The position numbers and the translations under genes are program-made. Below the pieces are notes generated by a model. It searched no databases, was not told where the DNA came from, and saw only the letters and a list, made by a program, of their open reading frames with translations. Positions 51,267 through 60,442 of a DNA stretch of 64,000 bases are shown piece after piece. Numbering within the stretch: position 1 is the first letter of the stretch; each line of letters begins with the position of its first letter. The stretch spans positions 62,001-126,000 of the forward strand of contig NZ_VSZS01000058.1 of the NCBI RefSeq assembly GCF_008180155.1, in the 5' to 3' direction. Origin of the DNA: Neoaquamicrobium microcysteis (lineage in GTDB: Bacteria > Pseudomonadota > Alphaproteobacteria > Rhizobiales > Rhizobiaceae).

Positions 51267-52772
51267 CTAGAGAGCCCCTGAGGTATCAAATACCATCTGG
51301 TGGGTGTAGCCGGTCCTCAAGGTCACCACGGCGCGGCGCAGGTCCTTGCTATCGCTTTCCAGTTCGATCCGCTCCACCACGTTTGCAATGAGACGCTTGG
51401 CGTCCTCACGGTCATCCTTGGCCATCCGCTGCATTGCCGCTATGTCGTCAGCGAAGTCAGCGGTGTGGGTTGCGGCCTGTTGGAAGCGCGCCGCGCTCTC
51501 GCGAAGCTGGGTGAGGGCATCGCGCTTTGTCTTGATGTTGTCAGAAATCGCCCTGGCATTGTCGAGAAGGATTGAGCGGGTCGCGGCATCGGCTGCTTCG
51601 GCCACACCAGCTAGGACGTTTCTATGGCGGTCCTCAAGGGCCCGTATTTCAGCCTCAAGTTCCTCTGTCCTGCTGTCTTCTAAGCCGGTATCTCCGCTCG
51701 GTATAGGAAGGGCGAGAAAGCCCATGCGTTCAAGGAAATCAGCTTCGAACTGGTCATACTTCCAATTGAGCGATTTGCAGTCAGTGCGCTTAAGGGAGCG
51801 GCCTTCGCAGACCAGATAGCGCCACGTCTTGCCGCGAACGGTACTAGAGGTGACGACCATAGCCGAACCACAATGAGCGCAGCGCAAGAGACGTGGGAAG
51901 AGATTGGTGGTGTTTCCAGCTTGCGGGTTCTGGTGGCGAACACGTTGGCGGCTCTGGATAGCGAGCCATTCGGTTTCCGTGATGAGGGGAGGGAAGTAGC
52001 TGCGCACTTCCTCCTTCTTGAGCACCAAAGAGCCATAAGCTGCCTTGGACTTGAGAACGTCCTGCACCATACTCTTTCCCCAAGTGCCCCCTCGGGAAGA
52101 CGGGATGCCATTTTCGTTTAGATGATTTGTGATGGCCCATTGCCCGTGGCCGTCTGTAGCAAGCTGAAAGATCAGGCGGGCATCATTGGCGCGGGCATTG
52201 AGTTCCTGCGTCGTCTGGTCGATCCAAAAGGGGACCTTTGAAAGCTTCAAACGCTCGCCTTGCATGGCGCGCTTCACGCGGCCATTCCATGATTCTCCGA
52301 TGCGCTTGGAAAGCTTGTCGCTGTACTCGTGAGCGGCTTGCATCGCCATGAGCGACATGAGGAGATTGGCGAAATTGTCGTCATAGCCTTCAGCGGTATG
52401 CACCCGGCCATCCGTGAGGGTGACCAACGTTAAGCCCGTATCGAGCAAGTCGAGGAAGTAGCGAACGGCGCGTGTTGGTTTCACGCGGGTGATACGGTCA
52501 ATGTTCTCGACGATGAGGACATAGTCGTTAGCGATCTTGCCAGCCTTAACGTCCGCGACGAACTGCCCAAGGCTTGCCTCTAGGTTCGCGCCTTTGAATG
52601 CTGACACGCCATCATCAACAAGTTGCTTGTCCAGCGTGAGGCCATAGGTCGTGCAGAAGCTTTCGGCGTTCTCCGACTGCCTACGAAGGCTGTCGCCCTC
52701 TGCCTGTTTCCCTGAGGACCAACGGGCGTAAGAGATGGCGGTGCGGCCTTTGAGGTCTCTGGCTTGCAACAT
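51267..52772 (-). CDS. Large serine recombinase (integrase)
   Basis: This is the site-specific integrase of the element, of 501 residues. The N-terminal resolvase domain shows the catalytic Ser19/Ser20 in YARWSSGKQAEGDSLRRQ and the Arg in DRITRVKP. A Recombinase domain follows at about 150-280, then a zinc ribbon with two Cys pairs (CAHCGSAMV and VCEGRSLKRTDC), a coiled coil and a C-terminal tail. It starts 60 bp inside the right end of the element, and the ATG has TTGGAG upstream. The layout is that of phage and island large serine integrases, not of small resolvases. Confidence 0.93.
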   Translation of the reverse strand: MLQARDLKGRTAISYARWSSGKQAEGDSLRRQSENAESFCTTYGLTLDKQLVDDGVSAFKGANLEASLGQFVADVKAGKIANDYVLIVENIDRITRVKPTRAVRYFLDLLDTGLTLVTLTDGRVHTAEGYDDNFANLLMSLMAMQAAHEYSDKLSKRIGESWNGRVKRAMQGERLKLSKVPFWIDQTTQELNARANDARLIFQLATDGHGQWAITNHLNENGIPSSRGGTWGKSMVQDVLKSKAAYGSLVLKKEEVRSYFPPLITETEWLAIQSRQRVRHQNPQAGNTTNLFPRLLRCAHCGSAMVVTSSTVRGKTWRYLVCEGRSLKRTDCKSLNWKYDQFEADFLERMGFLALPIPSGDTGLEDSRTEELEAEIRALEDRHRNVLAGVAEAADAATRSILLDNARAISDNIKTKRDALTQLRESAARFQQAATHTADFADDIAAMQRMAKDDREDAKRLIANVVERIELESDSKDLRRAVVTLRTGYTHQMVFDTSGAL

Positions 52773-52822
52773 TGTCGGGCTCCAACTCGGTGTGTTAGAA
52801 CCGTCCTAATCGTTCTGTAGAG

Positions 52823-52845
52823 TGCACGTCAAGGCTTGTCCAGTC
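52823..52845. other. Right attachment junction (attR-type)
   Basis: Element sequence (GCACGTCAA on the plus strand) meets dprA sequence (TTGTCCAGTC) at the GGC core at 52833-52835. Joined to the left junction it rebuilds an uninterrupted dprA (Gly-Leu-Asp-Lys-Pro-Tyr-Pro on the minus strand). An in-frame TGA lies just inside the element, so the truncated dprA ends at 52829. Confidence 0.82.
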
Positions 52846-53380
52846 CGCCGGCCAGAACTGCGACCGTGCCAGTATCCAGGCTGCCGCCGTGAGCGGCCGC
52901 ATCGATGCCGCGCGCAAGCCCCGATACGATCGCGTAGCCTTCGCGCCCGAGCTCGGATGCGAGGAGCCGAGCCATTCGTACGCCGGCCACCGAGGCGTTA
53001 CGCGCGCCCACGATGGAAACGGCCGGCAGTTGGAAGGTTTCTGAGCGGCCCTTTATAGCCACCAGCGGCGGCGGTAAATCCATGCGGCGCAGCATCGGCG
53101 GATAGTCCGGCTCGCCTATCGCGACGAAGCGCGAACCATGCCGCCGCGCGGCGTCCATTTCGGCTTCGGCCTGGCTCTCGGTGGCCACTCGCATCGGTCG
53201 CGACGCACCGCCGCGCATCGCCAGTTCCGGAAGGGCGGCGATGGCGGCTTCCGCCGAGCCGAAACGGTTGATGAGTTCGCGAAACGAAGCAGGGCCGACA
53301 TTGTCGGTGCGGATCAGACGAAGCCAGTGAAGACGCTGCCGGTCGGTGAGCCTCGGGCCTCCCGCCGGCGGGCCATTCAT
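52829..53380 (-). pseudogene. dprA: dprA 5' fragment, truncated by the element
   Basis: This is the N-terminal 183 codons of DprA. The sequence shows the N-terminal helix-hairpin-helix/SAM-like region (LRLIRTDNVGPASFRELINRFGSAEAAIAALPEL) and the start of the Rossmann-like domain with SIVGARNASVAG and SGLARGIDAAAHGGSL. The frame breaks at the conserved GGLD-Lys-Pro, where the element begins, and a TGA follows at once. Its ATG overlaps the plsY stop (ATGA), the normal operon arrangement. Without the C-terminal half the RecA- and DNA-binding surfaces are incomplete, so no function is expected. Confidence 0.94.
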
Positions 53381-53961
53381 CCTTTTGCTCCGATCTTGGA
53401 CTCGGTACCGCCAAGCAGCCGGGAAATGTTGGCGTGGTGCTTGATGAACACGAGGATGCTCATCACCAACATGACGGTCGCACAGTCGTTCAACCCCATT
53501 ATGTAGAGTATCGCCGGCGTCGCGATGGCAGCCACCAGTGCGGCGAGCGAAGAGAAGCGCGACAGGAACGCCACCGCGAGCCAGAGGACGGCGAAGACGA
53601 GGGCGGCCTTCCACGCGAAGGCTGCGAGCACGCCCAGATAGGTGGCGACGCCCTTGCCGCCCTTGAAGCCGAGCCAAACGGGAAAGAGATGGCCGACGAA
53701 GGATGCGAAGCCGGCCGCCATGCCCGCTTCGGCTCCCCAGTTCGCCGCGATGAGAACGGCGGCCGTTCCCTTCACTGCGTCGAGAATCAGGGTGAGGGCG
53801 GCAAGCCCCTTGTTTCCGGTGCGCAGAACGTTGGTCGCACCGATATTGCCCGAGCCGATCTTGCGCACGTCCCCAAGCCCCGCCGCCTGCGTAACCAGCA
53901 GGCCGAACGGGATCGAGCCCAGCAGATAGCCAAAGACGAGCGCGATGATGACTGGAGTCAT
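53377..53961 (-). CDS. plsY: Glycerol-3-phosphate acyltransferase PlsY
   Basis: This is an inner-membrane enzyme that acylates glycerol-3-phosphate from acyl-phosphate in phospholipid synthesis. The 194 residues show several membrane helices and the family motifs [36 protein letters not shown] and [15 protein letters not shown] start at the ATG at 53961, which opens the first helix; the longer frame to 54120 looks non-coding. The order pyrC-plsY-dprA-topA on this strand is the usual rhizobial arrangement apart from the insertion. Confidence 0.95.
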   Translation of the reverse strand: MTPVIIALVFGYLLGSIPFGLLVTQAAGLGDVRKIGSGNIGATNVLRTGNKGLAALTLILDAVKGTAAVLIAANWGAEAGMAAGFASFVGHLFPVWLGFKGGKGVATYLGVLAAFAWKAALVFAVLWLAVAFLSRFSSLAALVAAIATPAILYIMGLNDCATVMLVMSILVFIKHHANISRLLGGTESKIGAKG

Positions 53962-53989
53962 GACGGACGTTTCCCCCTGGAACCGGTAT

Positions 53990-55276
53990 TCAGGCGCGGT
54001 GGACTGTGCTTCCTGCGACCAGCGTTTGCAAGACCTTGCCCTGCAGGCGTGCGCCTTCGAAGCAGGTGTTCTTGGAACGCGAGCGGATATCCTGCTCCCG
54101 CACGAGCCAGGGCTCTTCAAGGTCCACCACGATCAGGTCGGCGGCCGCCCCGGGTGCGAGCGTGCCGCCGGGCAGCCCGAATCGTTTGGCCGGTGCGGTG
54201 GAGAGCGCATCGATGATGCGCATCAACGGCACCTCTTCATTGTGGTGCAGGCGGAGCGCCGCCGCCAGCAGCGTTTCCAGCCCGATCGCACCCGAGGCGG
54301 CGTCGGCAAACGGCAGGCGCTTGGTGTCAACGTCCTGCGGGTCGTGCGACGACACGAGAATGTCGATCGTGCCGTCGCGCAGCGCCTCGACCATGGCGAC
54401 GCGGTCTTCCTCGGCGCGCAAAGGCGGCGAGAGGCGGAAGAAGGTGCGGTATTCGCCCACGTCGTGCTCGTTGAGCGACAGGCTGGCGATCGCGGCTCCT
54501 GCCGTCACCGCCGCCCCGTCGGCCTTGGCGCGAGAGACCGCGGCGGCCGACATTGCGGTGGAAATCTTGGCTGCGTGGTAGTTGCTGCGGGTCAGCCGCG
54601 CCAGCATCAGGTCGCGCTCGAGCGGGATCGCCTCGGCCTCGCGCGGGATGCCCGGCAGACCGAGCCAGCTTGCGAAAAGCCCCTCGTTCATCACCCCGGT
54701 AGACGCCAGGTCGGGATCCTGCGTCTCGTGGTCGATCACTGCGCCGAAATCGCGGGCGTAGGTAAGTGCGCGGCGCATGACCAGTGCGTTGGAGATGGTG
54801 TGCCGCCCTTCGGTGAAGGCGACGGCTCCGGCCTCCCGCAGCAGGCCGAACTCGGACATCTCGGTGCCCCTGAGCCCGCGCGTGATCGCAGCGGCGGGGA
54901 AAACGTTGACGATGGCGGTGTCGCGCGCCGTGCGCAGCACGAATTCCACCAGCGCGACATCGTCAATAACCGGATCGGTATCAGGCATCATGATGATGGA
55001 GGTGACGCCGCCGGCGGCCGCCGCCGTGCTAGCGGACGCTATCGTTTCGCGATGCTCCGCCCCAGGCTCTCCAATGTGGACACGCGCATCGACGAGGCCC
55101 GGCAGAATGGTCTTGCCCCGGCAATCGACGATGGTCGCGCCTTCGGGCGCGCCCTGGTTGTGCGCTGAAGCGCCCGCAGCGGCGATCGTCTTTCCATCGA
55201 CGATCACCGCGCCGATCTCATCGAGCGTGCGCGACGGATCGACGATGCGGGCGTTCTGGAAGAGAGTGACACTCAT
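53990..55276 (-). CDS. Dihydroorotase-like protein with degenerate metal site (PyrC'/PyrX type)
   Basis: The 428 residues fit the dihydroorotase family (pyrimidine synthesis), but the metal site is altered. The normal DxHxHxREP motif is [10 protein letters not shown], with the first His replaced by Arg and the Arg of REP by Gly; the third-ligand region reads [13 protein letters not shown] catalytic site is therefore unlikely. Such noncatalytic forms pair with PyrB in some proteobacteria as a structural partner. Here its ATG overlaps the pyrB stop (ATGA), which supports that role. A working dihydroorotase should exist elsewhere. Confidence 0.88.
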   Translation of the reverse strand: MSVTLFQNARIVDPSRTLDEIGAVIVDGKTIAAAGASAHNQGAPEGATIVDCRGKTILPGLVDARVHIGEPGAEHRETIASASTAAAAGGVTSIIMMPDTDPVIDDVALVEFVLRTARDTAIVNVFPAAAITRGLRGTEMSEFGLLREAGAVAFTEGRHTISNALVMRRALTYARDFGAVIDHETQDPDLASTGVMNEGLFASWLGLPGIPREAEAIPLERDLMLARLTRSNYHAAKISTAMSAAAVSRAKADGAAVTAGAAIASLSLNEHDVGEYRTFFRLSPPLRAEEDRVAMVEALRDGTIDILVSSHDPQDVDTKRLPFADAASGAIGLETLLAAALRLHHNEEVPLMRIIDALSTAPAKRFGLPGGTLAPGAAADLIVVDLEEPWLVREQDIRSRSKNTCFEGARLQGKVLQTLVAGSTVHRA

Positions 55277-56238
55277 CCCGCAACTCCTTCCGGGTTGCGG
55301 CGCGGGTCGAGCAGCGCCTCCATCACGGCCATGCGCACGGCGACGCCCATCTCCACCTGTTCCTGGATGACGCTCTGGGGGCCGTCCGCAATCTCGGAGG
55401 CGATTTCCACGCCGCGGTTCATAGGGCCGGGATGCATCACCAGCGCATCGTCGCGAGCGGCTTTCAGCTTCTCGGCATCGAGGCCGTAGTAGCGGAAATA
55501 TTCACGCACCGAGGGCACGAACGCACCTTGCATACGTTCGCGCTGCAGGCGCAGCATCATCACCACGTCTGCGCCGTGCAGCCCTTCCTTCATGGTGTTG
55601 AACACCTCGACGCCCATGGCCGAGATGCCCGCGGGCAGGAGCGTGGACGGGGCGACGACGCGCACCCGGGCACCGAGCGCGTTGAGCAGCAGGATATTGG
55701 AACGCGCGACCCGCGAGTGGCCGATGTCGCCGCAGATCGCCACCGTCAGGCGCGCGATCTTGCCCTTGGCGCGGCGGATGGTCAGCGCGTCTAGCAGCGC
55801 CTGCGTGGGGTGTTCGTGAGCGCCGTCGCCCGCATTGACGACCGAGCAGCCGACCTTTTGGGCCAGAAGGGCGGCCGCGCCCGCCGACGCGTGGCGGATG
55901 ACGAGGATGTCGGGGCGCATCGCGTTCAGCGTCATCGCCGTGTCGATGAGTGTTTCGCCCTTCTTCACCGAAGACGAGGCGACAGACATGTTCATGACGT
56001 CGGCCCCCAGACGCTTGCCGGCGAGCTCGAATGACGATTGCGTGCGGGTGGACGCCTCGTAGAACAGATTGATCTGGGTGCGGCCGCGCAGGGTCGAGGT
56101 CTTCTTTTCCGATTGGCGCGAAATCGCAACCGCATCGTCGGCGCGATCCAGAAGCAGCTCTATGTCGGAAGGAGACAGATCCTTGATGCCCAGCAGGTGC
56201 CGGTGCGGATAAAGCGGGAAGGGCGCGCGCTCATTCAT
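55273..56238 (-). CDS. pyrB: Aspartate carbamoyltransferase catalytic subunit
   Basis: This enzyme joins carbamoyl phosphate and aspartate, the first committed step in pyrimidine synthesis. The 321 residues carry the carbamoyl-phosphate motif [20 protein letters not shown], the Lys of [20 protein letters not shown], and the aspartate-binding part including [11 protein letters not shown]. It is coupled to the degenerate dihydroorotase gene by a 4-bp overlap, an arrangement typical of type A ATCase complexes that use a noncatalytic PyrC for assembly. Confidence 0.96.
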   Translation of the reverse strand: MNERAPFPLYPHRHLLGIKDLSPSDIELLLDRADDAVAISRQSEKKTSTLRGRTQINLFYEASTRTQSSFELAGKRLGADVMNMSVASSSVKKGETLIDTAMTLNAMRPDILVIRHASAGAAALLAQKVGCSVVNAGDGAHEHPTQALLDALTIRRAKGKIARLTVAICGDIGHSRVARSNILLLNALGARVRVVAPSTLLPAGISAMGVEVFNTMKEGLHGADVVMMLRLQRERMQGAFVPSVREYFRYYGLDAEKLKAARDDALVMHPGPMNRGVEIASEIADGPQSVIQEQVEMGVAVRMAVMEALLDPRRNPEGVAG

Positions 56239-56373
56239 GTCAAAGCGGTGCTATAGGGAAGGGCAGGCGGCCTCGCAAGCACGCAGGCGGACATCCACCG
56301 GATTTTCCTCGCAAGAGCGGCCGGTTTGCATGTAACTGTGGCGATCCTGCTGGAATCGCGCCGGAGTTTGCAG

Positions 56374-58002
56374 TTGACGCATGAGGTACTGAACCAGAGC
56401 CCCCCGCTGACGGGTACGAGCGCGTGGCGGGCCGACCCCCTGCTGGTGCAACTCGCGGAAGGCTATTCCGACCCGGTGCGGCGCGAGCTGGACCAGTTGG
56501 GCCGCTACGTGCGCTCGTCGGAGGCGCAGGAGCTTGCCCGTCTCGCCAACACGGAAACGCCCAAGCTCAGGACGCATGACCGGCAGGGAAAGCGCATCGA
56601 TCTGGTCGAATTCCACCCGGCCTATCATGCTTTGATGCGCCGGTCCGTATCGATCGGCCTTCACTCGTCCGTCTGGGAGAACAATGCAGCGGAGACCGGC
56701 AAGCGCCATCAGGTGCGCGCCGCGCGCTTCTACATGACGGCGCAGCTTGAATGCGGGCATCTGTGTCCCATCACCATGACCAGCGCCTCGCTCGCCGCGC
56801 TGATGGCCAACCCCAAGCTTTTCCGCGAGTGGGCGCCGCGTGTGACCACGCGCAAATACGATCAGGGCCAGAAGCCGCCGGTGCAGAAGGCCGGGCTGAC
56901 GCTCGGCATGGGCATGACGGAAAAGCAGGGCGGCACGGACGTGCGCGCCAACACGACAAGGGCAGAACGGGCCGGCAACGGCTTCTACCGACTGACGGGG
57001 CACAAATGGTTCATGTCCGCGCCGATGTCGGATGCGTTCCTGATGCTGGCTCAGGCGGGCGAGGGGCTGTCATGCTTCCTGGTGCCGCGCATCCTTGGCG
57101 ACGGAACCGACAATGGACTGCGTTTCCAGCGACTGAAGGACAAGCTCGGCAACCGCTCCAATGCGTCTTCGGAGGTGGAGTTCACCAACGCGATAGCCGA
57201 GATGGTCGGAGAGCCAGGTGCCGGCATCAAGACGATCATGGACATGGTGACGCTGACGCGGCTCGACTGTGCGGTGGCCAATGCGGGCCTGATGCGGGCG
57301 GGCCTTGCCGAGGCAGTGCACCATACTCGTCATCGCATCGCGTTCGGCTCCCCGCTCTTCGAACAACCGTTGATGCAGCGCGTGCTGGCTGACATGGCGC
57401 TGGACGTGGCAGGCGCGACCGCGCTGTCGTTGCGGCTGGCGCGGTCGTTCGACGAGGCAGCAAACGACCCCGGCGAGGCGGCCTTCGCACGGTCGATGAC
57501 GCCCGTGGTGAAATACTGGGTCTGCAAGATCGCGCCGGCGCTGCTCTATGAAGCGATGGAGTGCCTCGGCGGCAACGGTTATGTCGAGGAAGCGCCGCTG
57601 GCGCGTGCCTACCGCGAGGCCCCGGTCAACGCGATCTGGGAGGGTTCCGGCAACGTGATGGCGCTGGACGTGCTGCGCGTGCTCCGGCGCGCGCCACAGC
57701 TCTTCGATGAGGTGCTTGCCGGCATCGGCCGCGATCTGGGCCCGGCCGGCAAGGGCACTGTGGGCGTGCTGCGGGCCGCCCTCCAGGTCGCCAGCTCAGA
57801 CGAGGGCTCGGCACGCATCCTGACCGAGCAACTGGCGATCTCGGCGGCCGCGGCTGAACTTCGGCGGCTTGGCGCGGGGCAGATTGCCGACGCCTTCGTC
57901 GAATCCCGCCTGGCTGGGCAGTGGCGCACGACCTACGGCATGCTGGACGCGCGGCATGACGCGCGCGTGATCGTGGATACGCTCTATCCGGAGCTGACCT
58001 GA
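56374..58002 (+). CDS. AidB-like acyl-CoA dehydrogenase
   Basis: This is a predicted cytoplasmic flavoprotein of 542 residues. The N-terminal THEVLNQSPPLTG is the AidB signature; GMGMTEKQGGTDVRANTT and GHKWFMSAPMSDAFL are the FAD/substrate region, and the helical domain has MECLGGNGYVEEAPLARAYREAPVNAIWEGSGNVMALD. AidB-type proteins bind DNA and are linked to alkylation damage, but isovaleryl-CoA-type activity is also known. The start is a TTG at 56374 (MTHEV...), seven bases after GGAG; an upstream TTG at 56326 is less likely. It overlaps the next, convergent gene by 19 bp. Confidence 0.88.
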   Translation: MTHEVLNQSPPLTGTSAWRADPLLVQLAEGYSDPVRRELDQLGRYVRSSEAQELARLANTETPKLRTHDRQGKRIDLVEFHPAYHALMRRSVSIGLHSSVWENNAAETGKRHQVRAARFYMTAQLECGHLCPITMTSASLAALMANPKLFREWAPRVTTRKYDQGQKPPVQKAGLTLGMGMTEKQGGTDVRANTTRAERAGNGFYRLTGHKWFMSAPMSDAFLMLAQAGEGLSCFLVPRILGDGTDNGLRFQRLKDKLGNRSNASSEVEFTNAIAEMVGEPGAGIKTIMDMVTLTRLDCAVANAGLMRAGLAEAVHHTRHRIAFGSPLFEQPLMQRVLADMALDVAGATALSLRLARSFDEAANDPGEAAFARSMTPVVKYWVCKIAPALLYEAMECLGGNGYVEEAPLARAYREAPVNAIWEGSGNVMALDVLRVLRRAPQLFDEVLAGIGRDLGPAGKGTVGVLRAALQVASSDEGSARILTEQLAISAAAAELRRLGAGQIADAFVESRLAGQWRTTYGMLDARHDARVIVDTLYPELT

Positions 58003-58922
58003 GCGGCCAAAGCCAGCACCAGCGGTATCGAGAAGAACGAAACCGCCGTCTGTAGTGTGGTGACTGCCGCGTATAATTCCGCGTCGCCGCCAAGCTGGCG
58101 TGCGAGAAGGTATCCGTTCATAGCCGTGGGCACGGCCGCGCAGAGCGCGAGATAAAGCACCGGTTCGCCGCGCAGGCCGAACAGCATGGCGAGGCCCACC
58201 AGTACCACCGGGAACACGGCGAGCTTCATCACGACGGGCAGCCAGATGGCGAAACGCATGCCGACCAGATCGCCGGGGCGCAAGCTCGCGCCGATCGCCA
58301 TCAGCCCAAGACCGAGCGCCGCATTTCCCACCAGCCGCAGCGTCTCATTGACCGGTTCGTAGAGCCCGAAGGGTGTCAAGCGGAGGATCACCCCGAGGCA
58401 AACGGCAAGCACAAGAGGGTTGAGCGCGACCTGAAGCAGCGTCCGGCCAAGACTTGCCTGACGATTGGCGAAGCGCATCACCACGAAGATAACTAAGACG
58501 TTGATCGGCACGATGATGACGGCCATTGCCAAGGCCACCACCGCCGCGCCTTCTGGCGGGAATATCTTGGTGGCCACCGGCAGGGCGATGAACCCGTTCC
58601 AGCGGATCGACGTCTGAAAGACCGAGGAATATTCGCTGGCCGCGACGAGCCCGGTGCCCCGGAGCACCGGCCATAGCGCCAGCATAAGTACAGCCATGAC
58701 GGCGACACCGGTGAGGAGGGCCGCGAGCATCGCATCTAGCCGCAGACCCGAGAAATCCGCGTTGTAGATCGTCACGAAAAGCAGCGAGGGGTACAGGAAC
58801 CAGTAGCTCAACTGCTCCATGCCCGGCCATGCGGCGTCGTTGATGATCGGCAGGCGACGCAGGACCATGCCCGCCGCGATCAGCAGGAAGATGGGCAGGA
58901 TACTTTCGAGGATGACAAGCAT
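57984..58922 (-). CDS. AEC-family transporter (auxin efflux carrier type)
   Basis: This is an inner-membrane permease of 312 residues with about 10 hydrophobic helices and the two-fold layout of the auxin efflux carrier family. The sequence begins MLVILESILPIFLLIAAGMVLRRL and ends VSFFSIPLVLALAAQVSSG. Members export small organic acids or malonate; the substrate here is unknown. The start is uncertain: ATG at 58922 or GTG at 58949, neither with a good ribosome-binding site. Confidence 0.87.
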   Translation of the reverse strand: MLVILESILPIFLLIAAGMVLRRLPIINDAAWPGMEQLSYWFLYPSLLFVTIYNADFSGLRLDAMLAALLTGVAVMAVLMLALWPVLRGTGLVAASEYSSVFQTSIRWNGFIALPVATKIFPPEGAAVVALAMAVIIVPINVLVIFVVMRFANRQASLGRTLLQVALNPLVLAVCLGVILRLTPFGLYEPVNETLRLVGNAALGLGLMAIGASLRPGDLVGMRFAIWLPVVMKLAVFPVVLVGLAMLFGLRGEPVLYLALCAAVPTAMNGYLLARQLGGDAELYAAVTTLQTAVSFFSIPLVLALAAQVSSG

Positions 58923-59107
58923 TGGTTGCGGCGCGGACAGGAGAGACACGCGCCGGATAGGCGCTGCGCCATGATGTGTAAAGCCGGCACGGGCCGGTCT
59001 GCCTTGGCCCAGTGGACAAAACGTCCCGCTGTTAACCTTAACAGATGGTTTCCGTTGCCGTCGTTGCGACCAGCGTCCACTCTCGATTCTCGTCGAACAG
59101 GGCCAGC

Positions 59108-59614
59108 ATGCACAAGATTCTCATAACCAGCCTGTCGGTCTACTGGACGGTGGTCTTCGCACTGGCCGCTTCGGGCGCCGGAACGCTGTCTGCAGCCGGG
59201 CTGGAGCAGGCAGGCCTTGGCGACGCCACGCTGGCCATCGCAAATGCGCTTGTGGCGGCACTCTTCCTGTGGACTGCGATTGCGACGTGGGCGCGCGTGC
59301 CCGGCGCGCCTTCCGGTGGCTATGACGACGTAGCGCGCGTGGCGTTTACGGCAGCTTCGCTGGTTCTGTCGGCCGCGGCACTCGTCGAGGGGCTGGGCGG
59401 CGAGCAAGTGTCGCCTATGATAGGAATAAAGTTTGCGGCGCTGGCTGCATCCTACCTCGTCATACGCATGGAAGAACGGGCCGGGGAACAGGAACCGGCA
59501 GTTGTGGATTATTCATACGCCGTAGCGCGACGACTGGCAGTCGGGGCGGCTCACGGATCGATGCTGTCGCGGCTCACGCGACGAGGGCCGGACACCGCGG
59601 AGAACGAAGGCTGA
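59108..59614 (+). CDS. Small membrane protein of unknown function
   Basis: The gene encodes 168 residues with about four hydrophobic segments, starting MHKILITSLSVYWTVVFALAASG. The C-terminal 50 residues are soluble. No family recognised. Its stop overlaps the start of the DUF6105 gene by one base (TGATG), so the two are translationally coupled and probably work together. The inverted TTAACCTTAA sequence at 59033-59042 lies in its upstream region. Confidence 0.72.
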   Translation: MHKILITSLSVYWTVVFALAASGAGTLSAAGLEQAGLGDATLAIANALVAALFLWTAIATWARVPGAPSGGYDDVARVAFTAASLVLSAAALVEGLGGEQVSPMIGIKFAALAASYLVIRMEERAGEQEPAVVDYSYAVARRLAVGAAHGSMLSRLTRRGPDTAENEG

Positions 59615-59937
59615 TGCGCTACATCCTGCTGTTCTGGGCGCTGCCGATGGGCCTTTTCTGGGGCTGGTACCTGCTATCCTACCACGACATGCATTTCGGG
59701 CTGCTCTTCCTGAGCCGCAGCGTTCATGATTTTGCATTCGGCTTTTACGGCAACCTGCTCGGCATAGATCCTGCGACGATCCCGCCACTGGTGGCGCGCG
59801 CCTGCGTCGTCGACACGGTGCTGATCTTCGCGATCTACGCTTTCCGCAAGCGTCGCGAAATCGCCGCGTGGTGGAACGCGCGGTCGGTGGCTATGAGCCC
59901 AGCGCCCGAAGTCGGTCAAGCGCCCCCTGCAGAATGA
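59614..59937 (+). CDS. DUF6105 family membrane protein
   Basis: The product has 107 residues: a first helix ([19 protein letters not shown]), a second hydrophobic stretch ([23 protein letters not shown]) and a basic end with [10 protein letters not shown]. This pattern, including the [13 protein letters not shown] sequence, is that of DUF6105, found in Hyphomicrobiales. Function unknown. It is coupled to the preceding membrane-protein gene, and its 3' end overlaps the convergent ruvX by 47 bp. Confidence 0.85.
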   Translation: MRYILLFWALPMGLFWGWYLLSYHDMHFGLLFLSRSVHDFAFGFYGNLLGIDPATIPPLVARACVVDTVLIFAIYAFRKRREIAAWWNARSVAMSPAPEVGQAPPAE

Positions 59938-60361
59938 AGGCTGCCGCCGCCGAATCGATGCGGGCCTCGCGCTTCTTGCGGGACACGTCCATCGCAAGAA
60001 GCGCGCGTTCAGCCGCCACGGTAGAAAGCCGCTCGTCCCAGTAGACGAATGGCAGATCGGTCATCTTCTCGATGTTGCGGACGAAGGCGCGCGTGGCCTG
60101 CGCGCGCGGACCCTCCGAGCCATCCATGTTGACGGGCAGGCCAATCACCACGGCGCCTGCCTTTTCCTTCTCCAGCGCAGCCAGAAGGGCCTGGGCGTCC
60201 AGCGTGAACTTCCGGCGCGTGATGACAGGCCGCGGGTGCGCGAATGACAGGCCGGGGTCGGAGACGGCGACGCCGATGGTCTTGGTACCGAGATCCAGCC
60301 CGGCGACCGTTGCGCCGGCGGCAAGCCGCGCGCGCAGCTCGGAAATGTCGATGACGGCCAA
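59891..60361 (-). CDS. ruvX: RuvX/YqgF Holliday-junction resolvase-like nuclease
   Basis: This is a small RNase H-fold protein of 156 residues of the YqgF family, implicated in pre-16S rRNA maturation and earlier named a Holliday-junction resolvase. The N-terminal motif [15 protein letters not shown] carries the first catalytic Asp; [11 protein letters not shown] and [17 protein letters not shown] carry further active-site residues. The start is a TTG at 60361. The ribosome-binding site is distant (GAGG, about 12 bases upstream), so the start is less certain than the family. Confidence 0.92.
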   Translation of the reverse strand: MAVIDISELRARLAAGATVAGLDLGTKTIGVAVSDPGLSFAHPRPVITRRKFTLDAQALLAALEKEKAGAVVIGLPVNMDGSEGPRAQATRAFVRNIEKMTDLPFVYWDERLSTVAAERALLAMDVSRKKREARIDSAAAAFILQGALDRLRALGS

Positions 60362-60442
60362 TTAGCGCCCGATCCTCTTTGACTTGTCGCGTTCGGGTTC
60401 TATCCTTCCGGCAACACAAAAGCGAGGAGGAGATCCTTTCCG

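Larger units (their letters stand above)
39224..52832. mobile_element. 13.6-kb serine-recombinase element inserted in dprA
   Basis: The element is bounded by the two halves of dprA and by a shared GGC core at both ends. A large serine recombinase starts 60 bp inside the right end, the usual place beside attP. The left half (39.5-45.4 kb) is AT-richer cargo with two secreted proteins and an HD-GHKL ATPase. The middle holds two decayed genes. The right half is a minus-strand run of eight small genes and the integrase. I see no conjugation, replication or complete virion genes, so it is best described as a small integrative island or a phage-satellite-like element. Confidence 0.88.
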
